NCBI RefSeq assembly: GCF_018408855.1
Contig: NZ_AP024323.1
Location: 1,426,001-1,490,000 of the forward strand
Direction: 5' to 3'
DNA: 64,000 nucleotides
DNA from: Caballeronia sp. NK8
GTDB taxonomy: Bacteria > Pseudomonadota > Gammaproteobacteria > Burkholderiales > Burkholderiaceae
Under the pieces are notes generated by a model that had not been told where the DNA came from, ran no database searches, and worked only from the letters and a program-made list of their open reading frames with translations. Below are positions 34,645 to 42,130 of this stretch, piece after piece (the stretch's first letter is position 1; every line of letters begins with the position of its first letter). The translations under genes and the position numbers were made by a program.

Positions 34645-35496
34645 ATGCATGCGTTGAATACATCCGCGATTTGCGACGAGCCGAACACCGCACGACCCGA
34701 CTTCGCCGCGATCAAGACCCGGCAGCAAGCCACCTGGGCCAGCGGAGACTTTGCCGTGATCGGCACGACTTTGCAGATCGTCGGCGAGACGCTCGCCGAA
34801 TCGATCGACCTGCGCGCGGGCGAACGCGTGCTCGACATCGCCGCCGGCAACGGCAACGCGACGCTCGCCGCCGCGCGACGCTTCGCGCACGTCACCTCGA
34901 CCGACTACGTGCCCGCGCTGCTGGAAAAGGGCCGCGCACGCGCGCAGGCCGAAGGACTCGCCGTCGATTTCAAAGTGGCCGATGCGGAAGACCTGCCCTT
35001 CGACGACGGCAGTTTCGACGTCGTGCTGTCCACCTTCGGCGCGATGTTCACGCCCGATCACGCGCGCCCGGCAGGCGAGATGTTGCGCGTGGCGAAGAGC
35101 GGCGGGCGCATCGGCATGGCGAACTGGACGCCCGAGGGTTTCATCGGCCAGCTTTTCAAGATCATCGGCGCTTACGTGCCGCCCCCCGCGGGGCTGCAAT
35201 CGCCTGCGCTATGGGGTACCGAGCCGCATCTCGTGGCGCTGTTCGGCGCTCAGGCCGCCGACATTCGTTGCGTGCGCAGGCACTTCAACATGCGTTATGA
35301 ATCGGCCGCGCACTGGATTCAGGTGTTCCGCGATTTTTACGGCCCGGTGCATCGCGCGTTCGCGACGCTCGATTCCGCGAAACAGGCCGATCTCGAACGC
35401 GATATCGCCGGTTTGCTGGAGCGCTGCAATGTGGGAGGAACGTCGTCGCTGGTGGTGCCGAGCGAGTATATGGAAGTGGTGATCGTCAAGCGTTGA
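34645..35496 (+). CDS. Class I SAM-dependent methyltransferase
   Basis: 283 residues. SAM-binding motif I is VLDIAAGNGNATLAAA (about 65-80), acidic loop TSTDYVPALL, motif II ADAEDLPFDDGSFDVVLSTFG and GEMLRVAKSGGRIGMANW, the UbiE/COQ5-like pattern. The substrate is not clear; SmtA/UbiE-like small molecules are typical. ATG at 34645 has GGAGACGGA upstream; the longer open frame reaches into the divergent araC-type gene. A 12-bp perfect stem-loop follows the stop codon. Confidence 0.88.
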   Translation: MHALNTSAICDEPNTARPDFAAIKTRQQATWASGDFAVIGTTLQIVGETLAESIDLRAGERVLDIAAGNGNATLAAARRFAHVTSTDYVPALLEKGRARAQAEGLAVDFKVADAEDLPFDDGSFDVVLSTFGAMFTPDHARPAGEMLRVAKSGGRIGMANWTPEGFIGQLFKIIGAYVPPPAGLQSPALWGTEPHLVALFGAQAADIRCVRRHFNMRYESAAHWIQVFRDFYGPVHRAFATLDSAKQADLERDIAGLLERCNVGGTSSLVVPSEYMEVVIVKR

Positions 35497-35497
35497 T

Positions 35498-35526
35498 GCT
35501 TCACGCGCCCGCGCGGCGCGTGAAGC
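35498..35526. terminator. 12-bp perfect stem-loop between convergent genes
   Basis: GCTTCACGCGCC and GGCGCGTGAAGC with a 5-nt loop, between the methyltransferase and Gfo/Idh genes. The T run is weak (GTTT), so termination is probable rather than certain. Confidence 0.6.
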
Positions 35527-35536
35527 GTTTGCTGCA

Positions 35537-36583
35537 TCAGAGCGTGACGGGCGCTTCGCGACGCGCGCTGTCGATGATCGCCGCGAGCGTCGCCGCGTTG
35601 TCCAGACTCACCTGCGCGTAGTACTCGATCGCGGCGGCGTCGCCCGTCGCGATCATGCGCGCGAAGCTTTCCGCGGTGAACAGAAAGCCGCTGCCAGGCT
35701 CCGACGCGACCGGTTCGAACGGCACCGAATTCGGAATGCCGCGCCGCACGCGCAACTGGCTCGGCAGATAGCCGTACTGATCGCCGGCCGGCTGCGCGCT
35801 CGTGTGATTCAGGTACTCGGTGTCGATGGTGCCCTGCGTGCCGATGATCGTCGCGTACCGATGATTGGCCGCGTCCATCGAGCACGAGACTTGCGCGCGG
35901 CGGCCATCGGCATAGATGAGCGTCGCCATGAGGCTGATGTCGACACGGCTGTCGGCCCAGGTCGCGACCGCATCGACGCGTTGCGGCGCGCAACCCATCA
36001 CGAGGCGAATCAGGCTCAGCGGATAGCTGCCCGCATCGAGCAGCGCGCCGCCGCCGAGTTCGGGCTTCATGCGGATGTTCGCGCCGGGATTGCCCACGGT
36101 GAAGCCGAAGCTCGCCTGAATGGCGCGCACGTCGCCGATCGCGCCTTCGCCGATCAGCGTCATCATCGCGGCGGTTTGCGGCTGGAAGTAATACGGAAAC
36201 GCTTCGAGCAGCATCACGCCGTTGCGATCGGCGGCTTCGAACATGCGCGCGGCCTCGTCGCGATCGAGCGCGAGCGGCTTTTCGCAGAGGATGTGCTTGC
36301 CCTGATCCGCTGCCTTGATCGCCCATTCGGCATGCAGGCTGTTGGGCAACGGAAGATAGATGGCGTCGATGTCCGGGCTCGCGAGCAGCGCGTCGTAGCT
36401 GCCGAACCAGCGTTCGATGCCGTTTGCGTCGGCGAAGGCTTTCGCGCTTTCCTCGCTGCGACTGCCGACTGCGTCGACACGCACGGTCTGGCTCGGCTTG
36501 ACGTCACGCGTGAATTGTCGCGCGATGTTTGCGCCGCCGAGAATGCCGAGGCGCAGGACGGAGGATGCTTGAGTGGAAGACAT
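35537..36583 (-). CDS. Gfo/Idh/MocA family oxidoreductase
   Basis: 348 residues. N-terminal Rossmann domain: RLGILGGANIARQFTRD; then DAIYLPLPNSLHAEWAIKAADQGKHILCEKPLAL with the catalytic Lys of the EKP motif. The C-terminal GFO_IDH_MocA_C domain contains GGGALLDAGSYPLSLIRLVMG. It oxidises or reduces a sugar or inositol-like substrate with NAD(P). No sugar transporter is adjacent, so the substrate is unknown. Confidence 0.9.
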   Translation of the reverse strand: MSSTQASSVLRLGILGGANIARQFTRDVKPSQTVRVDAVGSRSEESAKAFADANGIERWFGSYDALLASPDIDAIYLPLPNSLHAEWAIKAADQGKHILCEKPLALDRDEAARMFEAADRNGVMLLEAFPYYFQPQTAAMMTLIGEGAIGDVRAIQASFGFTVGNPGANIRMKPELGGGALLDAGSYPLSLIRLVMGCAPQRVDAVATWADSRVDISLMATLIYADGRRAQVSCSMDAANHRYATIIGTQGTIDTEYLNHTSAQPAGDQYGYLPSQLRVRRGIPNSVPFEPVASEPGSGFLFTAESFARMIATGDAAAIEYYAQVSLDNAATLAAIIDSARREAPVTL

Positions 36584-36645
36584 GGCGGATTCCTCGAATT
36601 TGTACCAGTTAGTTCATCACGAAAAGGTACCACATCCGCGCTGTT

Positions 36646-36867
36646 TCAGTGCGCGCAGGTATCGGGACGAACTTTCGTGCCGCGCCGGTCCGCCGGCACA
36701 TGGCAATTGTCCACGCGCTGCTCGTCGCTCGCCTTGTCGCCGAGGCGCTCCTTGAGGGTTTTGGGTTCGGATGTCTCACGCGCGGTCGAGGCAGGCGCGG
36801 CTGCGTCCGTCGCATGCGTGGCGCCGATCCACGCGAGACATGCGCACAGAAGCACGAACTTCTTCAT
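36646..36867 (-). CDS. Small secreted protein, unknown function
   Basis: 73 residues. Signal peptide MKKFVLLCACLAWIGATHA, cleavage near residue 19; mature part polar with two Cys near the end (VDNCHVPADRRGTKVRPDTCAH). It lies 78 bp upstream of, and on the same strand as, the kinase stop region, so it follows the two-component genes in transcription order. Function not recognised. Confidence 0.65.
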   Translation of the reverse strand: MKKFVLLCACLAWIGATHATDAAAPASTARETSEPKTLKERLGDKASDEQRVDNCHVPADRRGTKVRPDTCAH

Positions 36868-36945
36868 GATAGGCCCGTCATGAGGATGAAACAGCAAGCT
36901 TCGGCGCGCAAGACGCGCGCCACGCCCCGCTTCTTGCGCTTTCAT

Positions 36946-38325
36946 TCAGGCATGCATTCCGCCGAGGGTATCTTTCGCGCGCACCGTCGCCGCGACCGCG
37001 CGCAACCCGTGCACCGCAACGACAAGTCCGCTGACGCCGATGCGATTTCTGACCTCGAGCGTCGCATGATGCCGCTGCGCGATGCGCAACGCGATCGCGA
37101 GTCCAAGCCCGCTGCCATGCCCAGTCGTGCCGGCGCAGCGATAAAACCGGTCACACACACGATCGATCTCGCTTTCCGGAATGCCGGTTCCGGAATCGAG
37201 CACAGTCAGCGAAATGCCTTCCGTATCCCGCCGCAGCATCACATCGACACGCCCGCCATGCGGCGTATGACGGATCGCGTTATCGAGCAGGTTGTTGACG
37301 AGCACGGCAAGCGCGTGCGTATCGCCCATGATGGTGAACGCATCGTGATCATCCAGCGCCTGTTCGAGTTCGAGCCCGAGGTCGATCGACCGGGCTTCCG
37401 CCAGCAACGAAAAATCGCCCACGCGCACCTCGCACAGCGTGCGCAGGCTCATCGGCAAGATGGCCGCTTCGCGCGCGGCATCTTCCCGCGCCATGCTGAG
37501 CAGTTGTTGCGCGAGATGGATGAGGCGATTCAGGCGGCCGTCGATCTTGGCGAGCGTCGCGGCATCGACCTGCAGCGAACCATCGCCGGTTGCGCCCTGG
37601 ATCTGCAATTTCAGCGCAGTGAGCGGCGTGCGCAGTTCATGCGCCGCGTCCGCGACGAACGTGCGCTGCGCCTGCGACGCCTCGTTCAGACGCGCAAGCA
37701 GATCGTTCAACGCGTCGACGAGCGGTCGCAGTTCATCCGGCATCGGCCTTTCGAACGCGATGGGTTCGAGCGATTCCGGCGAGCGCGCCGCGAGCGACTG
37801 CGACAGCCCGCGCACCGGCGCAAGCCCGCGCGCCACGACGACGAGCACGATCACGACGAGCGCCGGAATGAGCAGCGCGAGCGGCCAGATCGCACGCAGC
37901 GCGAGCGTGATGGCGAGATCGTCGCGAATGGAATACGGCTGCGACACCTGCACGAAGCGGTCCGGCTGCGCGACGCCGAACGCGCGCCAGAGAATGCCTT
38001 CGCGCGCGGCGGAATGGAAACCTTCGCCGAAACGCGGCAACGCAGGCTCGCGCGGCGAGTGATAGATAAGGCGCCCCGAACGGTCCCATATGTCGATGAC
38101 GAGCCGGTCGTCCGCGATGCCGTGCAGTTCGGGATTGCGCCCCTGCGCGACGTCTTCGGCGCCGATGTTGTGCGGTAGCGAGAGCGCGACGGTGCGCAGT
38201 TCGTAATCGAAGAGTTCGCCCGCCTCCAGCCGCGCAGTGCTGAATATGCCGATGCCCGCGATCAGACACGCGAGGCCCAGCCCGCAGATCAGCCATCCGA
38301 GCAGCCATCGGCGAATCGATGTCAT
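36946..38325 (-). CDS. Sensor histidine kinase, QseC/PmrB type
   Basis: 459 residues. Two membrane helices (about 8-30 and 150-172) enclose a periplasmic sensor of about 120 residues (the 2CSK_N-like domain of QseC/PmrB kinases). HAMP follows, then the H-box VADAAHELRTPLTALK with the phosphoacceptor His and an ATPase domain with NNLLDNAIRHTP, DSGTGIP and GSGLGLAIALRIAQRH. It phosphorylates the response regulator encoded upstream (4-bp overlap). PmrA-box-like sites upstream of the regulator, a small membrane protein and hpnI suggest the regulon. Confidence 0.93.
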   Translation of the reverse strand: MTSIRRWLLGWLICGLGLACLIAGIGIFSTARLEAGELFDYELRTVALSLPHNIGAEDVAQGRNPELHGIADDRLVIDIWDRSGRLIYHSPREPALPRFGEGFHSAAREGILWRAFGVAQPDRFVQVSQPYSIRDDLAITLALRAIWPLALLIPALVVIVLVVVARGLAPVRGLSQSLAARSPESLEPIAFERPMPDELRPLVDALNDLLARLNEASQAQRTFVADAAHELRTPLTALKLQIQGATGDGSLQVDAATLAKIDGRLNRLIHLAQQLLSMAREDAAREAAILPMSLRTLCEVRVGDFSLLAEARSIDLGLELEQALDDHDAFTIMGDTHALAVLVNNLLDNAIRHTPHGGRVDVMLRRDTEGISLTVLDSGTGIPESEIDRVCDRFYRCAGTTGHGSGLGLAIALRIAQRHHATLEVRNRIGVSGLVVAVHGLRAVAATVRAKDTLGGMHA

Positions 38326-38984
38326 CCGATTCTCTTCAGCCGGTAACCGACGCCGCGCACCGTCACGATCTCTTCCGCGCCGATCTTGCGCCGCAAGCTG
38401 TGGATGTGCACTTCGATCGCGTTGCTGCCCACTTCCTCGCCCCAGCCGTACAGCTTCTCTTCAAGCTCCGAGCGGCGGAATACGCGCGACGGCTCTTCGA
38501 TCAGCGCCTGCAGCAACGCGAACTCGCGCGGCACGAGATTGAGCGCCACGCCGCCTTTGGCGGCTTCGTGCGCGGCGGGATCGAGCGTCAGTTCGCCGTG
38601 CGAATACACCGGATGCTTCTGCCCCGTGCGCCGTCTCAGGAGCGCGCGCACGCGGGCAGCGAGTTCGTCGAGATCGAAGGGCTTCATCAGATAGTCGTCG
38701 GCGCCGGCATCGAGGCCGCGGATGCGATCGTCGACGGCGTCGCGCGCGGTCAGGATCATCACGGGGGCATCGCCGCCGTTGCTGCGATAGGCGGCGAGCA
38801 CGTCGAGCCCATCGCGCCGGGGCAAGGTCAGATCGAGCAGCACGAGGTCGTACACGCCGTTGTCGAGTGAAAGCTCCGCGGCCCGGCCGTCCTGCGCCCA
38901 GTCGACCGTGTAGCTCGCACGGCGCAACGCGGCGAGCACGGTTTCCGCGATCATCTCGTCGTCCTCCACCAGTAACAGCCGCAT
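38322..38984 (-). CDS. OmpR-family response regulator, QseB/PmrA type
   Basis: 220 residues. Receiver domain MRLLLVEDDEMIAETVLAALRRA, phosphoacceptor Asp in LVLLDLTLPRRDG (about residue 51), Lys in YLMKPFDLDEL; C-terminal winged helix (LTLDPAAHEAAKGG, RSELEEKLYGWGEEVGSNAIEVHIHSLRRKIG). The winged-helix sequence is QseB/PmrA-like. The stop overlaps the kinase start by 4 bp. A perfect CTTAAG-N5-CTTAAG site lies about 50 bp upstream of its start, consistent with autoregulation. Confidence 0.93.
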   Translation of the reverse strand: MRLLLVEDDEMIAETVLAALRRASYTVDWAQDGRAAELSLDNGVYDLVLLDLTLPRRDGLDVLAAYRSNGGDAPVMILTARDAVDDRIRGLDAGADDYLMKPFDLDELAARVRALLRRRTGQKHPVYSHGELTLDPAAHEAAKGGVALNLVPREFALLQALIEEPSRVFRRSELEEKLYGWGEEVGSNAIEVHIHSLRRKIGAEEIVTVRGVGYRLKRIG

Positions 38985-39034
38985 GCGTTTTCTCCAGGCG
39001 CGAACACGTCGCAGCCGATTGTCCGGCCTGCATG

Positions 39035-39051
39035 CTTAAGCGCCACTTAAG
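39035..39051. promoter_or_regulatory. PmrA-box-like site 1, CTTAAG-N5-CTTAAG
   Basis: Perfect direct (and also palindromic) hexamers 5 bp apart, upstream of the response regulator gene. Matches the YTTAAK-N5-YTTAAK box known for PmrA/QseB-type regulators. Confidence 0.7.
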
Positions 39052-39104
39052 CTTTGCGCGCCGCCGCACAGTGTGCCCCCGTTATCGGCGCGGCGCGCGT
39101 TTGG

Positions 39105-39121
39105 CTTAAGCATCGCATAAG
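39105..39121 (+). promoter_or_regulatory. PmrA-box-like site 2, CTTAAG-N5-CATAAG
   Basis: One mismatch in the second half-site. It lies 14 bp before a TATACC -10-like hexamer (39136-39141) and 63 bp before the small membrane protein start. Confidence 0.65.
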
Positions 39122-39184
39122 GTTCGTCCGCTCACTATACCGTCGAGCGCGCCGATTCGCGGCCGTGCGGCCTCGGAGATGCAG

Positions 39185-39574
39185 ATGCGATCGTCCACTC
39201 TCGTTTGCCTGCGTGCGAATGCGGTGCTGATCGCCTTGTGCATCGCCGCGTCGGATGCGGCGTGGCTCACGGTCTGCGGCTGCTCCGGCCATGTGCATGC
39301 GCTCGAAAGCACTGCGGTGCGCCTCGCGACCCTCGTGAGCGCGATGGGCATCGTGCTCGTCGTGCGGCGCATCGCGAAGCTCGCATTCGACGCTGCCCGC
39401 ATGGCGCATCGCATCGGATGGAGCGCGCACGAACTCGTGATCGACGGAACCTCTTCACGCGACTGGCTGGTGCAGCTTCATGTCGAACTTCATCCCGCCG
39501 GCTCCCGGCTGAGCGCCGCGCAAGACTGTCCGCGCGCGGCGGCATCCTGCAGAGTGCCACGCGGACGGGCGTGA
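39185..39574 (+). CDS. Small inner-membrane protein, unknown function
   Basis: 129 residues with two probable membrane helices (about 10-30 and 45-65) and a polar C-terminal region. I do not recognise a family. GGAG at 39175-39178 is 6 nt from the ATG at 39185, a better fit than the ATG at 39179. A PmrA-box-like site and -10 hexamer lie just upstream and a strong terminator downstream, so it is a single-gene transcript probably under the adjacent two-component system. Confidence 0.65.
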   Translation: MRSSTLVCLRANAVLIALCIAASDAAWLTVCGCSGHVHALESTAVRLATLVSAMGIVLVVRRIAKLAFDAARMAHRIGWSAHELVIDGTSSRDWLVQLHVELHPAGSRLSAAQDCPRAAASCRVPRGRA

Positions 39575-39600
39575 CCTCGGAAACGCGCCCGCTCCCCTTC

Positions 39601-39628
39601 ACCCGGCCTCCGCGCCGGGTTTTTTTTC
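39601..39628. terminator. Rho-independent terminator
   Basis: ACCCGGC (39601-39607) and GCCGGGT (39614-39620) followed by a run of T, after the small membrane protein gene. Confidence 0.85.
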
Positions 39629-39700
39629 GGCCACGGCCATTGCAAGGCGTGACGATACACATGCCTTTCATCGGCATTTCAATGTGCATTCGTTCGCTTA

Positions 39701-39717
39701 TCTAAGCATCTCTTAAG
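39701..39717 (+). promoter_or_regulatory. PmrA-box-like site 3, TCTAAG-N5-CTTAAG
   Basis: One mismatch in the first half-site. It lies 59 bp before the leader ORF and 97 bp before the hpnI start. The bases after the second half-site (GGTTCG) are the same as after site 2. Confidence 0.65.
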
Positions 39718-39775
39718 GTTCGCGAAGGCAGGCTTCGGGTTCCCGACACGCATTCGAATCACTGTGGAGATTCTC

Positions 39776-39817
39776 ATGCCGTGGTTCATCTGCCGCATCC
39801 GGACGCGACGATCATGA
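39776..39817 (+). CDS. 13-codon leader ORF coupled to hpnI
   Basis: ATG at 39776 is preceded by GTGGAG at ideal distance and encodes MPWFICRIRTRRS, ending in TGA that overlaps the hpnI ATG (ATGA at 39814-39817). It probably couples translation of hpnI; the peptide itself is too short for a function to be named. An alternative is that a one-base change has shifted the original hpnI start out of frame. Confidence 0.45.
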   Translation: MPWFICRIRTRRS

Positions 39818-41016
39818 CGGCGCATCCGGTTTCGTTGTTCGAATGGCTCGTCATCGCGCTGTGCTGTGCCGCGACGTGCCACGCGACGCTCGCCGCGCTG
39901 GTTTTTCCCGGCTTGCGCGGCACGGCCCGCAAGCGGCAGCGCGGCGACGCGTCCGCTTCCGTCAGCGTGCTCAAGCCACTGTGCGGCATCGAGCCGCGCC
40001 TTTACTCCAACCTCGAAACCTTCTGCACGCAGACGCATCCGTCATATCAACTGCTGTTCGGCGTGGCGAGCGCGTCCGATCCCGCGGCGGGCGTCGTCCA
40101 GCGGCTCGCGCGCGCCTTTCCGAAGCGCGACATCCAACTCGTGATCGACGGCACCGCGCACGGCAGCAACCGCAAAGTCGGCAACCTGATCAATCTCGCC
40201 GCGCGCGCGAAGCACGATCTCATCGTGATCGCGGACAGCGACATCGCCGTCGAGCCCGACTATCTCGTGCGCGTGACCGCGCCGCTCGCCGATGCGGACG
40301 TCGGCGTCGTCACGTGCCTGTATCGCGCGCGGCGCGTGGGCGGCTTCTGGTCGCGCATCGGCGGGCTTTTCATCGACGAATGGTTCGCGCCTTCCGTGCA
40401 CGTGGCCAACGTGCTCGGTCAGAGGCGCTTCGGCTTCGGTGCGACGCTCGCGGTGAGGCGCGACACGCTCGTGAGAAGCGGCGGCTTCGAAGCCGTGCGC
40501 GACTGTCTCGCGGACGATTACTGGCTCGCGGAGCGCGTCCGCGCGCTCGGCTTGCGCACCGAACTGTCCGACGTGGTCGTCGCAACCGATGTGATCGAGC
40601 GCGATCTCGCCTCGCTGTGGCACCGCGAAACACGCTGGCTGCGCACGATCCGCTCGCTCAACCCGCTCGGCTTCGCGTGCCTGTGCGTCACGTTCACCAC
40701 GCCCTGGCTTCTGACCAGCGCCCTGCTCGGGCTCGGCTACGAGCACGGCACCGAGATCACGCAGGGCATCGCGGATACCGTCGTCGATCTGAGCACGTCG
40801 CTCGGCCTTTCCGCGCGGCTCTTGCTGCACAGACGCGGCGCGCGCTCGTGGCGCGCGTTCTGGCGCGACCTTCCGCTCATTGCGTTGCGCGATCTGCTGA
40901 TGTGGCTGCAATGGCTCGCCGCGCTGTTTGGATCGAGCGTCGTATGGCGCGGCGTGCGCATGCCGCTCGACGACGCACGCGAGCACTACGACGCCAACGC
41001 CTCCGACAGTCAATGA
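39814..41016 (+). CDS. hpnI: Hopanoid glycosyltransferase HpnI
   Basis: 400 residues, family 2 glycosyltransferase with membrane helices at both ends. Residues 5-35 form a first helix; SASVSVLKPLCGIEPRLYSNLETFCTQTHPSYQLLFGVAS opens the GT domain; IADSDIAVEPDYL holds the DxD motif; HRETRWLRTIRSL matches the Q/RxxRW motif of processive-type GT2 enzymes; C-terminal helices end at RDLLMWLQWLAALFGSSVVWRG. HpnI adds N-acetylglucosamine to bacteriohopanetetrol. Start chosen at 39814 because it overlaps the leader stop and begins a hydrophobic N-terminus; a GTG at 39781 is an alternative. Followed by an hpnJ remnant and hpnK. Confidence 0.88.
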   Translation: MTAHPVSLFEWLVIALCCAATCHATLAALVFPGLRGTARKRQRGDASASVSVLKPLCGIEPRLYSNLETFCTQTHPSYQLLFGVASASDPAAGVVQRLARAFPKRDIQLVIDGTAHGSNRKVGNLINLAARAKHDLIVIADSDIAVEPDYLVRVTAPLADADVGVVTCLYRARRVGGFWSRIGGLFIDEWFAPSVHVANVLGQRRFGFGATLAVRRDTLVRSGGFEAVRDCLADDYWLAERVRALGLRTELSDVVVATDVIERDLASLWHRETRWLRTIRSLNPLGFACLCVTFTTPWLLTSALLGLGYEHGTEITQGIADTVVDLSTSLGLSARLLLHRRGARSWRAFWRDLPLIALRDLLMWLQWLAALFGSSVVWRGVRMPLDDAREHYDANASDSQ

Positions 41017-41038
41017 CGCATTCACCGGACTTCGCACC

Positions 41039-41194
41039 ATGAAGCACACGCTCTTTCTCCAGGCGCCCTCTTCCGACGGCTCCGCGACGCTCGGGGAGCT
41101 CGTGCGCGAGATGCTCACGAGCTGGGACATGATGACGCGACGCCTGCGCGACGGCGTCGAGTTCTTCCTCGTCCTGCGCGCGCACGACGCGTGA
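41039..41194 (+). pseudogene. hpnJ: Internally deleted remnant of hpnJ (hopanoid radical SAM protein)
   Basis: A 51-codon open frame between hpnI and hpnK. The first residues, MKHTLFLQAPSSDG, match the conserved start of HpnJ (MK-TLFLQAPS-DG), while the next residues (LVREMLTSWDMMTRRLRDGVEFFLVLRAH) look like a C-terminal helical end. The radical SAM core of a normal HpnJ (about 470 residues) with its CxxxCxxC cluster site is absent. The frame is intact, so the likeliest history is a large in-frame deletion. It occupies the position where hpnJ is expected. N-terminal match is from memory and should be checked. Confidence 0.6.
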
Positions 41195-41198
41195 CGCG

Positions 41199-42032
41199 GT
41201 GCGCGGAGTCATCGTCACCGCCGACGACTTCGGGCTGCACGAACGCGTGAACCACGCGGTCGCGCGCGCGCATCGCGAGGGCGTGCTCACCTGCGCAAGC
41301 CTGATGGTCGGCGCACGCGCCGCTTACGAGGCCGTCAAGATCGCACGCGAGCTGCCGGCGCTGCGCGTGGGCTTGCACCTCGTGCTGACCGATGGCGCCG
41401 CGTCGCTGCCGCACTGGTCGATACCGGATCTCGTCGATGCGCGCGGCGCTTTCGCAGGCTCGATGTTCGAGAACGCCGTGCGCTTCTTCTTTCGGTCGGA
41501 CGTGCGGCGGCAGCTCGCGGTCGAAATTTACGCGCAATTCAATGCCTTCGCGGCAACCGGCCTCGAACTCGATCACGTCAACGTGCACAAGCATTTTCAT
41601 CTGCATCCGACGATTCTGGCGCTGATCCTCGAAATCGGGCCGCAGTTCGGCATGCGCGCGATGCGTCTGCCACGCGAGACGCCCGGCTCGATCTTTCTCG
41701 GCCCCTGGATCGCGTTGATGAAAAAGCGCCTCGACGACGCCGGCATCTTCCATAACGACCGGGTCGCGGGGATCGCCGCGACGGGTCACATGGATGAAGC
41801 CGCGTTACTCGCCGTGCTCGCGAAAGCGCCCGCAGGCGTGCTCGAAATCTACAGCCATCCCGCGACGCAAGGCGGCCCGCTGACGCCATCGATGCGCGAC
41901 TATCGCCATGCCGATGAACTGGCTGCCTTGTGCTCGCCGCGCGTCGCGCGCGCGATCGAATCGACCGGCGCGATGCACGGCGGCTTCGCGGACGTGTTCG
42001 GGTACGCGCGCACGCCGGAGCCGGCCACGTAA
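41199..42032 (+). CDS. hpnK: Hopanoid-associated deacetylase HpnK (YdjC/ChbG family)
   Basis: 277 residues with GTG start 5 nt after the preceding stop. The N-terminal VIVTADDFGLHERVNHAV holds the metal-binding Asp-Asp of YdjC-like deacetylases; GLHLVLTDG and LDHVNVHKHFHLHPTI supply the histidines; CSPRVARAIES is the C-terminal end. HpnK removes the acetyl group from N-acetylglucosaminyl-bacteriohopanetetrol to give BHT-glucosamine. With hpnI upstream it completes that step. An interspersed motif copy follows the stop codon. Confidence 0.9.
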   Translation: MRGVIVTADDFGLHERVNHAVARAHREGVLTCASLMVGARAAYEAVKIARELPALRVGLHLVLTDGAASLPHWSIPDLVDARGAFAGSMFENAVRFFFRSDVRRQLAVEIYAQFNAFAATGLELDHVNVHKHFHLHPTILALILEIGPQFGMRAMRLPRETPGSIFLGPWIALMKKRLDDAGIFHNDRVAGIAATGHMDEAALLAVLAKAPAGVLEIYSHPATQGGPLTPSMRDYRHADELAALCSPRVARAIESTGAMHGGFADVFGYARTPEPAT

Positions 42033-42033
42033 A

Positions 42034-42051
42034 GGTGAGCACTTCCGGGAG
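42034..42051 (+). repeat. Interspersed 18-bp motif, copy 8
   Basis: GGTGAG-CACTTC-CGGGAG, exact match, 2 bp after the hpnK stop codon and upstream of the MarR-GNAT promoter. Confidence 0.7.
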
Positions 42052-42063
42052 CGCGATTTCGCT

Positions 42064-42091
42064 TGCAAAAGTTGCGATACGCAACTAGATT
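42064..42091 (+). promoter_or_regulatory. Promoter of MarR-GNAT gene with overlapping operator
   Basis: -35 TTGCAA (42064-42069), 16-bp spacer, -10 TAGATT (42086-42091). The perfect palindrome GTTGCG-ATA-CGCAAC (42071-42085) fills the spacer exactly. Confidence 0.65.
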
Positions 42092-42101
42092 GAGCGCATA
42101 T

Positions 42102-42118
42102 GGTTGCGCTTCGCAACC
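42102..42118 (+). promoter_or_regulatory. Second MarR-type operator, GGTTGCG-CTT-CGCAACC
   Basis: Perfect 7-bp arms and 3-bp centre, same core as the palindrome at 42071-42085, about three helical turns downstream and 12 bp before the ATG. Confidence 0.7.
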
Positions 42119-42130
42119 GACGGAGCCGCC

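Noticed and set aside
39105..39121. Simple -35/-10 promoter reading of the TTAAG hexamers
   Set aside because: Three sites with the same 5-bp spacing upstream of three genes fit a PmrA/QseB-type box better than chance promoter elements.
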